DNA of 64,000 nt from an uncultured Draconibacterium sp. (GCA_947492175.1 CANLMQ010000017.1:1-64000), one strand, 5' to 3'. Shown: positions 44,681-55,945, counted from the stretch's first letter. Notes: a model not told the origin generated them from the sequence alone. Program-made: numbers and translations.

Positions 44681-47441
44681 TTAAGTCAGTTTGAACAGCC
44701 TGGCTTGACCAGTAGCAAATGGACATAAAAAAATTTTACCATTTGCAGTCCAACCATCAAACATATCCTCAACATTGACATTTCGAGGCCATTCCAGTGT
44801 AATTTCCCCTTTTTTGCCTGTAATTGAAACCAGTTCCATTGACGCATGAACCGAGCATCCTACTGGAGCATAGCAATGAACTCCAGCCTTTTCCACAAGC
44901 TCACGAAGCATATTGGGTTTTTCAATTTTATCCTTTTCTGATATCATCACCATTTTATCAGGCATTTCAATGAGTTTATCAAGTTTGATTGCGTCTTCAC
45001 TTAAAGGAGAGTGGCATCCACCAATCACAACCAACTTAATTCTGTTTGGTAGCTTATCGAGATCGGACTTGAGCCAAACACCTACCGGTGCACCTGTCAG
45101 TCCCAGGTTAAGAAGAAGCTGTTTATTGACATTCAGCATTTTTGAATCTGGCGGGGTATGTGCAAAAGAGTTGTCATCAACGATAAAAGCAATTTCTTCA
45201 ACCGGGCTCCGATCAGGCTCTAATGATTTTGTGTATACCTCTATCAGTTTTCTAAATTCATTTTGAAGACCATCATCGTGATGCCAGCTTGTACGAAGTG
45301 AAAACTTTCCTTCCATAACGCCATAAACAGCGCTTAGTGCCGTCACCCTGCGATGCATTGAATAAGCAGCTTCCCTTGGATTGTTTGGGTCATACGTTCC
45401 CAAAGTATGCCATATTCCATGATGTAGCCAGAAAAAGAGATCATTTTCAATGAAGAAGAGCTTTCCTACAGCTTGCAAACTACTGACAGTCGTTGTAAAT
45501 GCGCCATAACCTCTCTCTAATTGGCGATAATCATCTAATACAGGAATCCCAGCAATAAAATCGACATTTGGATTATCGATTAGTTTACGCAGACTAAAAT
45601 GCCCGGCAAGCGATTGTCTGGATTCTCCCGAGAGCTGAATGACATATCCATAAAATGACCCGGTTATTAATCTTCCTTCTGTTTCATCCTTTATTATTTT
45701 TGAAAAATAGCCGATGGTTTCTGCTGTTAAATCAGAATAAAACTGATTGTATGCAGCAGCCAGTTGGCCTTCTGCTGTATTAGGATAAATTTCATTTCCT
45801 TTCGATTTACGAATAGTTGGCGATGGAATTTCACCTTTCATATGATGTGCATTCAGCCACTTTTTAAATTCCTGCTGGGTTCGTTTCCCATAATCTGCAT
45901 ATACATCATTATTACATCCCCAAGCAAACCACTCCTCTGTAACTTCTGCACTAATTAATATTCCTATCAGTCGGTTTGCCCAAGGCTGAGACTTACAAAA
46001 CTCAATTAGTTTTCGAAGAGCCATTTCCTGATCTCTCCTCCAAGCTTCCGACGCCAGGGAAACACTGCGTGTAGAAGTTTCTTCCCATACCAAATCTCCT
46101 TTATCTGTCCTTATTTGGGCAAGCTCATCTGTATGCTTCTGAGTCGAGAATGGTGGCATTGTGAGCGATACCCTAAGGCATATTTTTCCATCAGGGTTAC
46201 CTTGAAGTGAAAAACTCACGCGTTCAGTTATCTCACCAAAGTCAAATTCTCCGGGAGCTATCCATGTAGTCGCAGCACAATGATGAAGATGACTTCCGGC
46301 ACAAGTGGGTATTAAAAATAAGTTTGAGCCATGCTCTCCAAATTCCATCACACTACCTGGTTGATAGTCGTAAAAAGAATATCCTTGCCACGCAAAAGGC
46401 TCCCCATCAACAAATAATGTTGGACGTCCATTACACTTCCTTCGTTCAGCTTTTGCCAGTGAAGAATTAAAGTTGTTTATCAACCAAACTTGTTTTTCCG
46501 AACCTTCTACCCGATAGCCATCAACGACAAGTCCAATGTTATAATTTCCTGAGGCAATCCACCACGGGACAATTCTGCAAATACTCGTTTCATCATTATT
46601 TTGCCTGATCCTCCACAATATCCATTTGTCATTTCTGAGTTCTAAATCCAGTTGCTTTCCCTTTATATTTCCAACAACATCCAAAGTTATATTCACTTCG
46701 TTACTGGCAGATAATACTGCCGGAACATCAAGCCTTTTTAATTCAAGTTCTAAGTCCGAAGGATAATGAACCGTGAATTGTGATAAATCAAGCTGATAGT
46801 CAATTTCAGGTTTTAGGCCTTCAACCACCATAGATACTGAGATTGGATATGTTATATCTTTAACATTTTCCTTGTCCAAGCAAAGTATATTTGAAAATGA
46901 AAATGTCAATTCCCGCTCTTCTCCCGGTTTTAAAATTTGTTTTTGACCAATCATCCAGGGGAGCCTTTTCATACCTTTTTCTATTTGCCAGTGCACTTCA
47001 TAGCAAATAATTTTTATTGTAAGTGAATTGGAAGAATGATTACCCACTGAAAAAGTAATACTCTCAGGGTTACGCCGGATAGCACCAAAAATTAACAAAC
47101 CTGTTGTATCCGTTTTCTTAGAGCGAAACCGCCATTGGGTGATGTCGTGATCATCCTTTTTTACAAGTTTTATTTCATTCTCCAGGAATAATGCTGCACG
47201 AGTTATCACATCCTCCTGAATTTGGCATTCAAGTCTTTCGAAGGCAGGCCAAACATTATTTTCAGGACATGAAAATGCGTCATCGGGATATATTGACATC
47301 GAAGACAAATCAGCTCCTTTCAACAACCTTTTATTGTCACAACCAAAGAATAAACCAGTAGAAAGCGCCCCCGCAGCTGTTACTATTAACAGTATTTTGA
47401 ATAAATTCCCGACGAGATATGCCTTTGCTGTTTTCTTTCAT
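44681..47441 (-). pseudogene. GH-A-type glycosidase lipoprotein with frameshifted signal peptide
   Basis: The main frame (881 codons from 47326) has N-terminal beta domains and a TIM-barrel domain (ILISAEVTEEWFAWG carries a likely acid/base Glu), with a GH42-like tail (LVVIGGCHSPLSEDA). It lacks a proper start. The ATG at 47441 overlaps the GH78 stop (ATGA) and encodes a Tat-like KGISRREFIQ. The matching continuation KILLIVTAAGAL then LFFGCDNK (a lipobox) is in another frame. A single inserted base, or two missing bases, near 47396 separates them. Either a sequencing error or a real inactivation; the body looks intact. Confidence 0.65.
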
Positions 47442-50233
47442 CTTATAGCGGTAATATTATATGTTCCCGATTTTATTTTATAAACAGCCCTGCCATTTTC
47501 CATTCTTAAAAATTCGACGCCAACTGACTCATCTACGTTCTTTTTTCCTTCACGCACATCGGCTGAAGAATTTATAGGGACATGTATAATTGCTGTGGTA
47601 TTAGCAGGAATAGAAATGTCCCAATAGAATTTGTCTTTCTCCCATTTCCAGTTGCTTTTTATTAGTCCGTGAATTGAATGGTAGGAAGCATTAACAAATT
47701 CTAAATTGCTCATTTCTTTCGGATTCATGATAATCTCCTTAAAACCTGGATGCTCTGTACTACTCTTAATGCCGGCAAGATTCTCGTAATACCAAATAAG
47801 TAAATCACCCAGTAACATTACATGGTTTCCCGAATTCATTTCCGGTGCAGCAGTATTTCCATTCCAGAGTTCCCAAATTGTTGTAGCGTCATTTTCGATC
47901 ATGTATCCCCAACTGGGATAATCTTTGTTCGTTGCAATTGTAAAAGCTAAATCCGGCCGACCATTGTCAGTCAATGTTCGCATAATCCATTGCCCACCAA
48001 TTAATCCTGTGCTTGTATGGCTTTTGAACTCGTGGGTAGTTTTATAAACCAAATTATCGAAAACCTTACTTCGTATTTCTTCAGAAGGAATTCCAAAATA
48101 AAGTGCAAGTGCGTTTGCTGTTACTGTATTGTTTGCATAGTACAAACTATCTTTATTCAAATAGTTGTCGTTTATGGCATTTCGAACTTTGTCCGCCAAT
48201 GAGGTATATTCGTTCGCGTCTTCTTCTTTTTGGAGCAACTGGGCAAAATTTCCCATAATGTTCAAACAATAGTAGAAATAGGCCGAGCCGATAAAATCGC
48301 CAGGGGTAAGCTTTCGGGGATCATTACAATGGATTACTTTAGGGTCATCAGGAGGCATACACCAATCGCCATAATTATCCTGAGGAAGAAGATAATCTTT
48401 CATATAGGTGTCACGCATATAAAAAAGCCATTTTTTCATGGCATCGTAATTCTCATGTATTACATTTACGTTCCCAAACTGACGGTAAAGGTTATCAGCC
48501 ACTAAAATCAAAGATGATGGCCAGGTCATGTTGTCACAACCATAAATAGGACCATATTCCCATGGGGCAATATCGGGAATGCTACCAGTTTGCTTTTGAG
48601 CATCAGTAATGTCGGTCAACCATTTTGAATAGAGGACATTGTTGTCAAAGATGAAGCTTTCGCCATATGAGTTTGTGGAACGATCGCCCAAAAAGGCCAT
48701 GCGTTCATCCCGCTGCGGGCAATCGATAGGTGCTCCGCGATAGTTGCTGCAAATAGTCCAACAGGCAGCCTTATAAATGCTGTTTAGCATTTCGCTTGAG
48801 GTTTCAATATGGCCTATTGTTTCCATTTGATCATAAACGACTTTACCAGTTAATGACTTAAGATTTGGCTCATACGATAACCCTGTTACCTCAACGTAAC
48901 GAAATCCATGGCACACAAAAGTCGGCTCCCAAGTTTCTTCTCCCTCCCCCTTGAAGATGTATTTATCGGTAGCTTCAGCCGTTCGGAGATTTGTTGTATA
49001 AAGTGAACCGTCTTCGTTAATCCTTTCGGCAAAACGCATTTTAAGAGTGGCCCCTTTTGCTCCTTGTGCTGTTACCTGCACCCAACCGGACATATTCTGT
49101 CCCATATCAAAAATATAGATACCTCTTTTTAGCGTATTCACCGAGACAGGCTGTATCTCATCCATTACTTTGATATTAGGATTTGGCTGAGATACAATAT
49201 TTTTTGAAGGGGGATCTACCAATTGAACTGATTCCCAATCCGAGTCGTTAAAATCGGGTTTATTCCATCCCGGCATTTCTTTTAGTGCATTATATTCCTC
49301 ACCGTCATATTCATTATTTGAACGTATTGGACCATCTGCAGTAACTTTCCAGAATTCATCGCTTAAAATAGTTTCCTTCGTTCCATCCTCCATTTCAAGT
49401 TCAAGCTGGAATAACATCTTTGGGAAACCGTAATTTATAATTGTTGGCGACCCAAAGCCAGGAATTGATTTTGGGCGCATACTAAAGAAGCGTCCATTAC
49501 CGAGGATCACCCCAATTGCATTTTTATTATCAACAATCAGTTCTGTTACATCAAAAGTATTGTAATAAACTCTTTTGGAATAGTCGGACAATGTTGGCGC
49601 TAAAACCTGATTACCAACTTTATTGCCATTAATGTATAGCTCATATAATCCCAATCCGCAGATATAAGCAGTAGCTTTTTTAATCTTGCCAGAAGCTTTA
49701 AACTCTTTTCTAAAATAACGTGCAGCAAGTCTCGAATGCAAAGAATCGGGCATTTCACCTGGAAATGATTTATCAAGGCCAATCCATTTTGCCTTCCAGT
49801 CGGAGTTTTTAAGCAAAGCCATTGTCCATTTTGAAGGCAAACTCCAGCCGGTTTCACCTTTAGTGGTCCAAACCCGCACTTTCCAAAAACATTCTATTCC
49901 ACTTGAAAGAGGTTTCCCTTCATATGAAATATTGATCGTGCTATTAGAATTTATTTTGTGAGAATCCCAAATGTCACCCTGATTTGCTGATAATTTTTCG
50001 ACAGAAGAAGCCACTATAATTTGGTAAGCTGTCTGTTGAATATCTCTTTCATCACTGACCAATTCCCAGCTTAAACGAGGAGATTTACTGGTCACGCCCA
50101 TTGGACTTGACAAATACTCACACTTCAGGTTTTCAATACTAATTGCAGCCCTAATATTAGTGTGAGAATCTATCTTCCTTTGGAAACATGAAATACCAAA
50201 GAATAGAATGACACAGATTACTCCTATTTTCAT
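47438..50233 (-). CDS. GH78 alpha-L-rhamnosidase, lipoprotein
   Basis: About 931 aa from the Met at 50233, which gives a clean lipobox (LFFGISC). Earlier in-frame ATGs (50311, 50308, 50260) would add a charged leader and overlap the upstream gene by up to 14 bp. GH78 domains run in order: Ig-like N-terminal, carbohydrate-binding (KATAYICGLGLYELYINGNKVG), catalytic (alpha/alpha)6 with APIDCPQRDERMAFLGD and TTIWELWNG, and a C-terminal beta-sandwich. It removes terminal alpha-L-rhamnose from an exported glycan or its fragments. Confidence 0.92.
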   Translation of the reverse strand: MKIGVICVILFFGISCFQRKIDSHTNIRAAISIENLKCEYLSSPMGVTSKSPRLSWELVSDERDIQQTAYQIIVASSVEKLSANQGDIWDSHKINSNSTINISYEGKPLSSGIECFWKVRVWTTKGETGWSLPSKWTMALLKNSDWKAKWIGLDKSFPGEMPDSLHSRLAARYFRKEFKASGKIKKATAYICGLGLYELYINGNKVGNQVLAPTLSDYSKRVYYNTFDVTELIVDNKNAIGVILGNGRFFSMRPKSIPGFGSPTIINYGFPKMLFQLELEMEDGTKETILSDEFWKVTADGPIRSNNEYDGEEYNALKEMPGWNKPDFNDSDWESVQLVDPPSKNIVSQPNPNIKVMDEIQPVSVNTLKRGIYIFDMGQNMSGWVQVTAQGAKGATLKMRFAERINEDGSLYTTNLRTAEATDKYIFKGEGEETWEPTFVCHGFRYVEVTGLSYEPNLKSLTGKVVYDQMETIGHIETSSEMLNSIYKAACWTICSNYRGAPIDCPQRDERMAFLGDRSTNSYGESFIFDNNVLYSKWLTDITDAQKQTGSIPDIAPWEYGPIYGCDNMTWPSSLILVADNLYRQFGNVNVIHENYDAMKKWLFYMRDTYMKDYLLPQDNYGDWCMPPDDPKVIHCNDPRKLTPGDFIGSAYFYYCLNIMGNFAQLLQKEEDANEYTSLADKVRNAINDNYLNKDSLYYANNTVTANALALYFGIPSEEIRSKVFDNLVYKTTHEFKSHTSTGLIGGQWIMRTLTDNGRPDLAFTIATNKDYPSWGYMIENDATTIWELWNGNTAAPEMNSGNHVMLLGDLLIWYYENLAGIKSSTEHPGFKEIIMNPKEMSNLEFVNASYHSIHGLIKSNWKWEKDKFYWDISIPANTTAIIHVPINSSADVREGKKNVDESVGVEFLRMENGRAVYKIKSGTYNITAIR

Positions 50234-50297
50234 GTAATTGTACTTCAAATTTGAATTCATATAACCGTCAAATTCTACATCAATGATCTTTTCAATT

Positions 50298-53200
50298 CTA
50301 CTTTTCATCATCTGTTTTTACTAGGTTTAAACCGAATATTCCAATATTTGCATCAATAGCGGAAAGCTCAATAGCCAACTTCTCGAGTACCCTGCTCGAA
50401 TCCCCCCTTACTGAGAAGGAATAAACATATTGTGCGAATTCTACTTTAAGGACGGAAACATTACTGGCAAATGGGAGCTTCATACAATCAATATTATCTC
50501 CAAAAACAAGAGGAACACATTCAATAAAGCCGTCTTTGTAATGTAGCTTAATGCTACCAACCTGCATACCAGTTAATCGTACCTGACAATCGCTTGCAAA
50601 AAGGAAATCTAATCCCTTAATCTTTTCCTCAATTTCAAATTCGGTTTGTTCCGGCCATTGAGAAATATTTTGTCTACAGGTATAGCCATCAGAAGTCCCA
50701 ACCTCTAGGGTAAGCATATTCTGTCCATTTGCTTTAACAAGGAAACTATTGTCTCCAACTTTTAGTTGTCCAAATCCATCCTTCACATCACTAAGCAATG
50801 CAGTAAAATCAAACTCATGAGGTATTAGTCGCCAGAAATTTTTTCCCCAAATAAAGTCACTATTGAATTTATCGTTCATCGATATGTTTTTTCTTTCGCC
50901 CTTCAGTGAAACTTGCTCGGTCGTTTTATTTATTTCTTCACCGAAATCGACTTCACAAGGTATCATCCCATTTTTATCTGAAAGAAAGAAAACCTTTTTC
51001 CCTGTATGCTTTTGAAGAGTACCATTAAGCAGTTGTCCTTCAATTTTGAAAAAACGAAATACATGCTCCGGATCTTTAATTGCATATCCTTCTTTTGGCA
51101 ATGTCCATGACACGTAGTTTTGATTGGCTGTTACTGCTGGTGGAATCCAATTAATTATTTCCTTTTCATACGAAACTTCAAATGCATGTATCTTGGAAGG
51201 TTCTAATCTTACTTCAAGTTCACCACCAACAGAGTTTGCAAGAATATTGTAGGCTATCTGTTTACCATCTGCAGTAACACTTTTTACAATCCTGCCCTCA
51301 ATGGGTATTCGACAGATTAATTCTTGTTTCTGAGGAGTTATAAATTCATAACGATATTGATGTCCTATGGATGTTACTGAAACTTCAATATCCTTGACAC
51401 GCAGTCTCGCCCTACGCCATTCTCTCGGAATAGCAGGACGCCAGAATAACGGGCCATCAACCGATCGTCGTTCTATTCCAAAGAGACCACTAATCACTGA
51501 CCGTATATATGATCCTGCTGAATTACCAAAACCAAAACTATTGAGCCCCCAGCCTGTTGTTGACAAGTTTTCGGGAAAACTTCCGGGAGAATCTGTATAT
51601 ATCGTTGAACCCAATGCTGTTCCATGAAGAAGTGCCCATCCTTTTTCGGTGAGACCCGCACTAAAATAGGCTTCTGCAGCTTCGCACATTTGAGTGCCTC
51701 CAACAGCATTATTTCCAAAAAGATCTGGTTTATAATTACCCATTCTCATCAGGTGATCGCCAATCCAAATTTGAGAATCACATGCCTGCAATGCCAGCCA
51801 GTTATATTCGGCAGGCAGGCCTGAATACAATTGAGGAAAAGCATAATCAGTATAATAACTTGCTTTTTGAGCCTTTCCATCTTGCGTAACAGTTGCGGAA
51901 AAACGTCCTTCATCTGACAACCATAACTTTCTTAATATTAGGCTACGAAGGTGCTCAACCCGGTTTTTATAGAATGAAGCGTTTCCTGAATCATTTTGCT
52001 CTTCTGCCATATCGGCCATCATTTCGAACAGGCCACACAACATAAGACTTGGAGATGCTGCATCGCCAAGGAGTTGTAAATGATCTGACTGGTAAAGAAA
52101 GGCGTTACAACCAAATTGCCAATTCAATAATCCATTGCCATCGGGATCTCTAACCTCAAGCATTCTTTTAAAATTGCGTTGAGTCCCTTCCCAAACTTTC
52201 TCTAGCGTTTCGTCATCTCCTGTCGCTTTCCAATAGCGCCACAACTGCAACACATAGTACGGCAATCCAAGCTCTGATGTACCAGTATATGTTCCATCCG
52301 CATTAAAAACATACCCTGGGCCTTCAGGCCTGTCTCCAAAAAATAAAAGGGCGTCTTTTGCTCGACCAAGCTGCCCTAATCCTATTGCGGCTGAAATTTG
52401 GTAATTGTCAGAAAAATAAGAGTTCCATTGATGAATACCTTCGAGCCACCCAGGGGAAGCATAAGTATATTCCATATTTAAAATCGATGAATAAAATCCA
52501 GTATTCAAAATTTCATCTGGAGTTTCGATTTCATAATCGGCAAGCAACTGATCGTAGTATTTTTTTGTAGCAGTACTTTCATCATCGAATGATTCTATAT
52601 CAATTTGAGACACTTCTTCTTTTAACAAGAATTGCATAGTTGCTTTATTCTTATTTATTTTTTTGCTGAAAAAAGCCCGTAGTTTTATGTCGTTTCCATT
52701 TCTAATGACGTTCACATTGTCGCAACCTTTACATTCAGCATAAGCCCCGCTTATATTTTCGGGATTTTTTAGATAAACCTGATTACCAACCAATTTTAAA
52801 TCGTCATTTTGTTCATCTTCAGGGGAAACAGTAAAATAGGGTGGAAAGAAATTGATGAATTTCAAATCTGCTCCACCAACAGTAACGCTAAATTGAATAT
52901 CAGAAGAAATGTATTCTGAAGCTGTGGCCGTAACTGTAAGCCCAATGGCATTGTTTCCAAGAATCAATGCTTCAACGTTGAATTCGAGTCCCTCTTCGGC
53001 AAGTTCTACCTTATGAATCGTGCCCCAGGGAAAAAAAGTAACTGTCGTTTTGCCTTTTTCATCAAGCCAAAATTCGTTGTTGTCAATAGTATATCTGATC
53101 CGAACATCCCCATACATATTGAAATGGGGGTTCAATTCAGTTGTACGTCCGGTTTGTACTAGAGAAAATCGAGGTAAATCGCCACTTACAAACCAACTGG

Positions 53201-53486
53201 GGTCTTGTCTTACAACATAATTGAGGCACCATGGGCCTGCTTTTGGGAGGTCAAAGCCTTGTTCCATTTGTAAATACACATTCCACCATTCGTCTTTGGG
53301 CGGCCAATTTTCATGTTTGCAACCTTCCCAATTACCTTGATAAACAGCTTTTTCTGAAATTATTTCATAGGAAGGTTCACGACTAGGGTTGCTGAAAAAA
53401 TTATTTATTGATACTTGTCCAAACGATAAAAAGGACAATTGCATAAATACAGCTATAATGGCACAAGTATTTTTGATAGATGTCAT
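50298..53486 (-). CDS. Exported six-hairpin glycosidase, family unassigned
   Basis: This 1062-aa protein has a signal peptide (about 1-23). The N-terminal half is beta-rich. Residues about 330-700 form an (alpha/alpha)6-type barrel (GWLEGIHQWNSYFSDNYQIS, GPGYVFNADGTYTGTSELGLPYYVLQLWRYW, FPENLSTTGWGLNSFGFGNSAG). A C-terminal beta part follows. The fold resembles GH65/GH95/GH78-type clans but I cannot assign a family. It overlaps the following GH78 gene by 14 bp or leaves a short gap, depending on the GH78 start, so the two are probably co-transcribed. Confidence 0.7.
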   Translation of the reverse strand: MTSIKNTCAIIAVFMQLSFLSFGQVSINNFFSNPSREPSYEIISEKAVYQGNWEGCKHENWPPKDEWWNVYLQMEQGFDLPKAGPWCLNYVVRQDPSWFVSGDLPRFSLVQTGRTTELNPHFNMYGDVRIRYTIDNNEFWLDEKGKTTVTFFPWGTIHKVELAEEGLEFNVEALILGNNAIGLTVTATASEYISSDIQFSVTVGGADLKFINFFPPYFTVSPEDEQNDDLKLVGNQVYLKNPENISGAYAECKGCDNVNVIRNGNDIKLRAFFSKKINKNKATMQFLLKEEVSQIDIESFDDESTATKKYYDQLLADYEIETPDEILNTGFYSSILNMEYTYASPGWLEGIHQWNSYFSDNYQISAAIGLGQLGRAKDALLFFGDRPEGPGYVFNADGTYTGTSELGLPYYVLQLWRYWKATGDDETLEKVWEGTQRNFKRMLEVRDPDGNGLLNWQFGCNAFLYQSDHLQLLGDAASPSLMLCGLFEMMADMAEEQNDSGNASFYKNRVEHLRSLILRKLWLSDEGRFSATVTQDGKAQKASYYTDYAFPQLYSGLPAEYNWLALQACDSQIWIGDHLMRMGNYKPDLFGNNAVGGTQMCEAAEAYFSAGLTEKGWALLHGTALGSTIYTDSPGSFPENLSTTGWGLNSFGFGNSAGSYIRSVISGLFGIERRSVDGPLFWRPAIPREWRRARLRVKDIEVSVTSIGHQYRYEFITPQKQELICRIPIEGRIVKSVTADGKQIAYNILANSVGGELEVRLEPSKIHAFEVSYEKEIINWIPPAVTANQNYVSWTLPKEGYAIKDPEHVFRFFKIEGQLLNGTLQKHTGKKVFFLSDKNGMIPCEVDFGEEINKTTEQVSLKGERKNISMNDKFNSDFIWGKNFWRLIPHEFDFTALLSDVKDGFGQLKVGDNSFLVKANGQNMLTLEVGTSDGYTCRQNISQWPEQTEFEIEEKIKGLDFLFASDCQVRLTGMQVGSIKLHYKDGFIECVPLVFGDNIDCMKLPFASNVSVLKVEFAQYVYSFSVRGDSSRVLEKLAIELSAIDANIGIFGLNLVKTDDEK

Positions 53487-53512
53487 TTAGATTTAAGTTG
53501 ATTGGTAATAAG

Positions 53513-53807
53513 TTATTTTTTAGAATAATCGATAATTTTCCATGAAGAATATTCCAATTCTCGAGTGTAGTACTCTGTTGGCCCGAAAAAAAATTTTGAC
53601 TAACGCCATAGGTCACATACATATTTGGCCAACTATGCCCTTTATCGTCTCCTTTTCCCCTGCTTCCGATTCATTGACAATAGTTGGGCCCAAAGCATCG
53701 GTAGTAGTCCATTGTCCACTATTTAAATATGCTTGTGTATACAGAGATAATGGGAAAAATAAATATGACAACTCGTATGGCAAATAAAACACATACCATT
53801 TTTTCAT
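53513..53807 (-). pseudogene. Truncated, frameshifted paralogue of the 56005-57990 gene
   Basis: On the minus strand, a start-like MKKWYVFYLPY is followed in other frames by SWPNMYVTYGVSQNFFSGQQST and RELEYSSWKIIDYSKK, ending at a stop at 53513-53515. The downstream parts align with WPDMYAAYGASQEVFGPTEYY and RELEYSSWHIS of the gene at 56005-57990. At least two frame changes and a large internal deletion are present. It is a dead copy left between the six-hairpin gene and the small ORF. Confidence 0.7.
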
Positions 53808-53856
53808 TTTTATTGAGTAAAGATTGAAACTCTTCACTTTCATAGCTGCTTTTACT

Positions 53857-54147
53857 TTAGATTTCTTTAAGTTGAGTAGATAACCGTTCCTTGAATAGTT
53901 CTCTCACGTGTGGAAGAATTAGAATCTCATCCAGAGAGTTCGTATTATGTATAATTTTCATAGTTGCCATAACTTTATCAATAATTACTGAAATATTTAT
54001 ATGATTGTCGTCAAGTATAAGAGCTTCGTTTAATGTACGTTCATATTCACAGAAAATCTCTCGCAATCTACTTTTATTGTATTCCCAATTTTCTTCAGGA
54101 GCATTTTTAATCAGTTCAAATAATTCAAGAATATCTTCAGCTTTCAT
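53857..54147 (-). CDS. Hypothetical helical protein
   Basis: This 96-aa all-helical protein (starts MKAEDILELFELIKNAPEENW) has no signal peptide or known motif. It lies between the dead paralogue and the esterase gene, with 203 bp upstream that contain no gene. I do not recognise it. It may be a regulator-like or structural small protein. Confidence 0.5.
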   Translation of the reverse strand: MKAEDILELFELIKNAPEENWEYNKSRLREIFCEYERTLNEALILDDNHINISVIIDKVMATMKIIHNTNSLDEILILPHVRELFKERLSTQLKEI

Positions 54148-54350
54148 TCTTGCGTCTTGTAGTTAAACATTTACTTACTAATACCATTAACTATTTTATT
54201 ATATATCCTTAAGAACATTAATATTATTATCACTCTTCGTGCGGTCTCTCTGAAATTTGTTTTGCAGTTTATTTATCCTTAACAATCCGATTTTAATCTG
54301 TTTTTAATCTTCTTGGAATTCAGATTATTTATTTTTTCTCTAACTTTTAG

Positions 54351-55802
54351 CTATAAATCAATTTGAAAAGGTAAAGCCGGAAGTCCGGCCATATTGTACA
54401 ATGAACAAACAGGATAATTGGCATAAGCATAGCGAAGTATCATTACCTTACCTATTTTAACTTCAACTTTATTTGCTGCTATAATTTTCCCTTTCAGCTC
54501 AACAATATTTCCATTTTCATGGATACCCCAAAAGCCTGGTACTAAATTGCACTTACTTGTACTTTTTAAACCGTTAGCACAATTATTAAATGTAATAATG
54601 ACACAATCTCCTTCTTTTTCAAACGATTTAATGCCCGGTCCCTGAGAGATGATTTCTGTTTTATCATAAACCTGATTCAATGCATAAAGAGATAAACGTC
54701 TCCCAACCTCCTGTTTGTTTTTTGGATGGATATCATCTTTCATTCCAATATCACAAGCCGTTATCATTCCTGTGTTCGGATATTTGAGACATTTTTCCTG
54801 TGCTAACCTGAATTGTGCCCATACTTCCGGTTTAAAATTTGTATTGTACTGGTTTTCAAAACCTGCCAATTGAACAAAACAAGCCGGCAATTCAGGATCT
54901 TGAAACTTCTTTCTCATTGTATTCAGGTAAAGACCAAACCAATCAATATATTTTCCCGGCCTGTCAACATCCGATTCTCCCTGATACCAGACAATACCTC
55001 GCAAAGTATAAGGGACAATGGGATTTACCATTGCATTATAGCAGAATGAGGGTATAATTTGAGGATAAAAAGGAGGACGGTTACCAACCTTGTCGTTATT
55101 TTCCCACTTTATTATTTCCTCTTTCAATCCACTCACGATAACTTCCTCCAATGTGTTTATCTGATTTTCATATTGCGACTGAACAATTGTATTATTGTCA
55201 ATAAATGTAACAAGGTTTGCTCCCCCATATGATATATCAATAAGCCCTATTGCAACTTTAAGTTCCTTTAGTAATTCCCTCCCAAAATAGTATCCAGCAG
55301 CAGTTTGTCTGGCTACGGTATTTGAGCTGCAAACTTCCCAAATGGCGTCCACATCATCAGCCGGCACAGCAGCTCCCTCCTGTGGAATATTGAAAAATCG
55401 TATATTATCGTAATTAGCATTTGAAATTTCATTATCTGCATTATATGCCCCCCTAACCGTCATCCGCATATTAGATTGCCCAGCACACAACCAAACTTCT
55501 CCGATCATTATATTTTTCACACAAACTGTATCGTCCCCAAACGCATAAAGATTGTATGGACCACCATAAGACATTGGAGATAATTCCAATGACCATTTCC
55601 CATCTACCCCTGCTCTTGTTTTTGCACTAATATTATTTATCTGTATAGTTACTGACTCAGCAACATCTGCCATTCCCCATACTACAATTGGTTTATCTGC
55701 CTGTAGTACCATGTTGTCAGAAAAAATTTGGGCAACTTTGATATTTGCTGAAATATTACAGACATAAAAAAACAGAAGTGCTACAAAAATTATTTTACTC
55801 AT
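54351..55802 (-). CDS. Sialate O-acetylesterase-like SGNH esterase
   Basis: This 483-aa exported esterase has a signal peptide (1-19) and a beta-sandwich domain, then an SGNH catalytic domain. The nucleophile serine is S110 in CAGQSNMRM. WYQGESDVDRPGKY supplies the block-III Gly and Glu, and DDIHPKNKQEVGRR supplies the Asp-x-x-His pair. In glycan loci these enzymes deacetylate sugars ahead of glycosidases. The substrate here is probably an acetylated rhamnose- or uronate-rich glycan (inferred from neighbours). Confidence 0.9.
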   Translation of the reverse strand: MSKIIFVALLFFYVCNISANIKVAQIFSDNMVLQADKPIVVWGMADVAESVTIQINNISAKTRAGVDGKWSLELSPMSYGGPYNLYAFGDDTVCVKNIMIGEVWLCAGQSNMRMTVRGAYNADNEISNANYDNIRFFNIPQEGAAVPADDVDAIWEVCSSNTVARQTAAGYYFGRELLKELKVAIGLIDISYGGANLVTFIDNNTIVQSQYENQINTLEEVIVSGLKEEIIKWENNDKVGNRPPFYPQIIPSFCYNAMVNPIVPYTLRGIVWYQGESDVDRPGKYIDWFGLYLNTMRKKFQDPELPACFVQLAGFENQYNTNFKPEVWAQFRLAQEKCLKYPNTGMITACDIGMKDDIHPKNKQEVGRRLSLYALNQVYDKTEIISQGPGIKSFEKEGDCVIITFNNCANGLKSTSKCNLVPGFWGIHENGNIVELKGKIIAANKVEVKIGKVMILRYAYANYPVCSLYNMAGLPALPFQIDL

Positions 55803-55908
55803 TGCATAGACTATTTTAATCTCATAACAATTAGATAGTTAGCCACATTTCAGTAGTGACTATTTATCATTGCTCTTAATCGTAATTATTCTCAAAATCC
55901 ACAAAGCA

Positions 55909-55945
55909 GAAAAGGAGAGTACTAGAGACTAAGCCTCTCCTTTTC
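55909..55945 (-). terminator. Terminator-like hairpin after the T9SS gene 56005-57990
   Basis: GAAAAGGAGAG (55909-55919) pairs perfectly with CTCTCCTTTTC (55935-55945). A related element with similar flanks occurs at 58093-58129 after the other T9SS gene. Confidence 0.6.
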
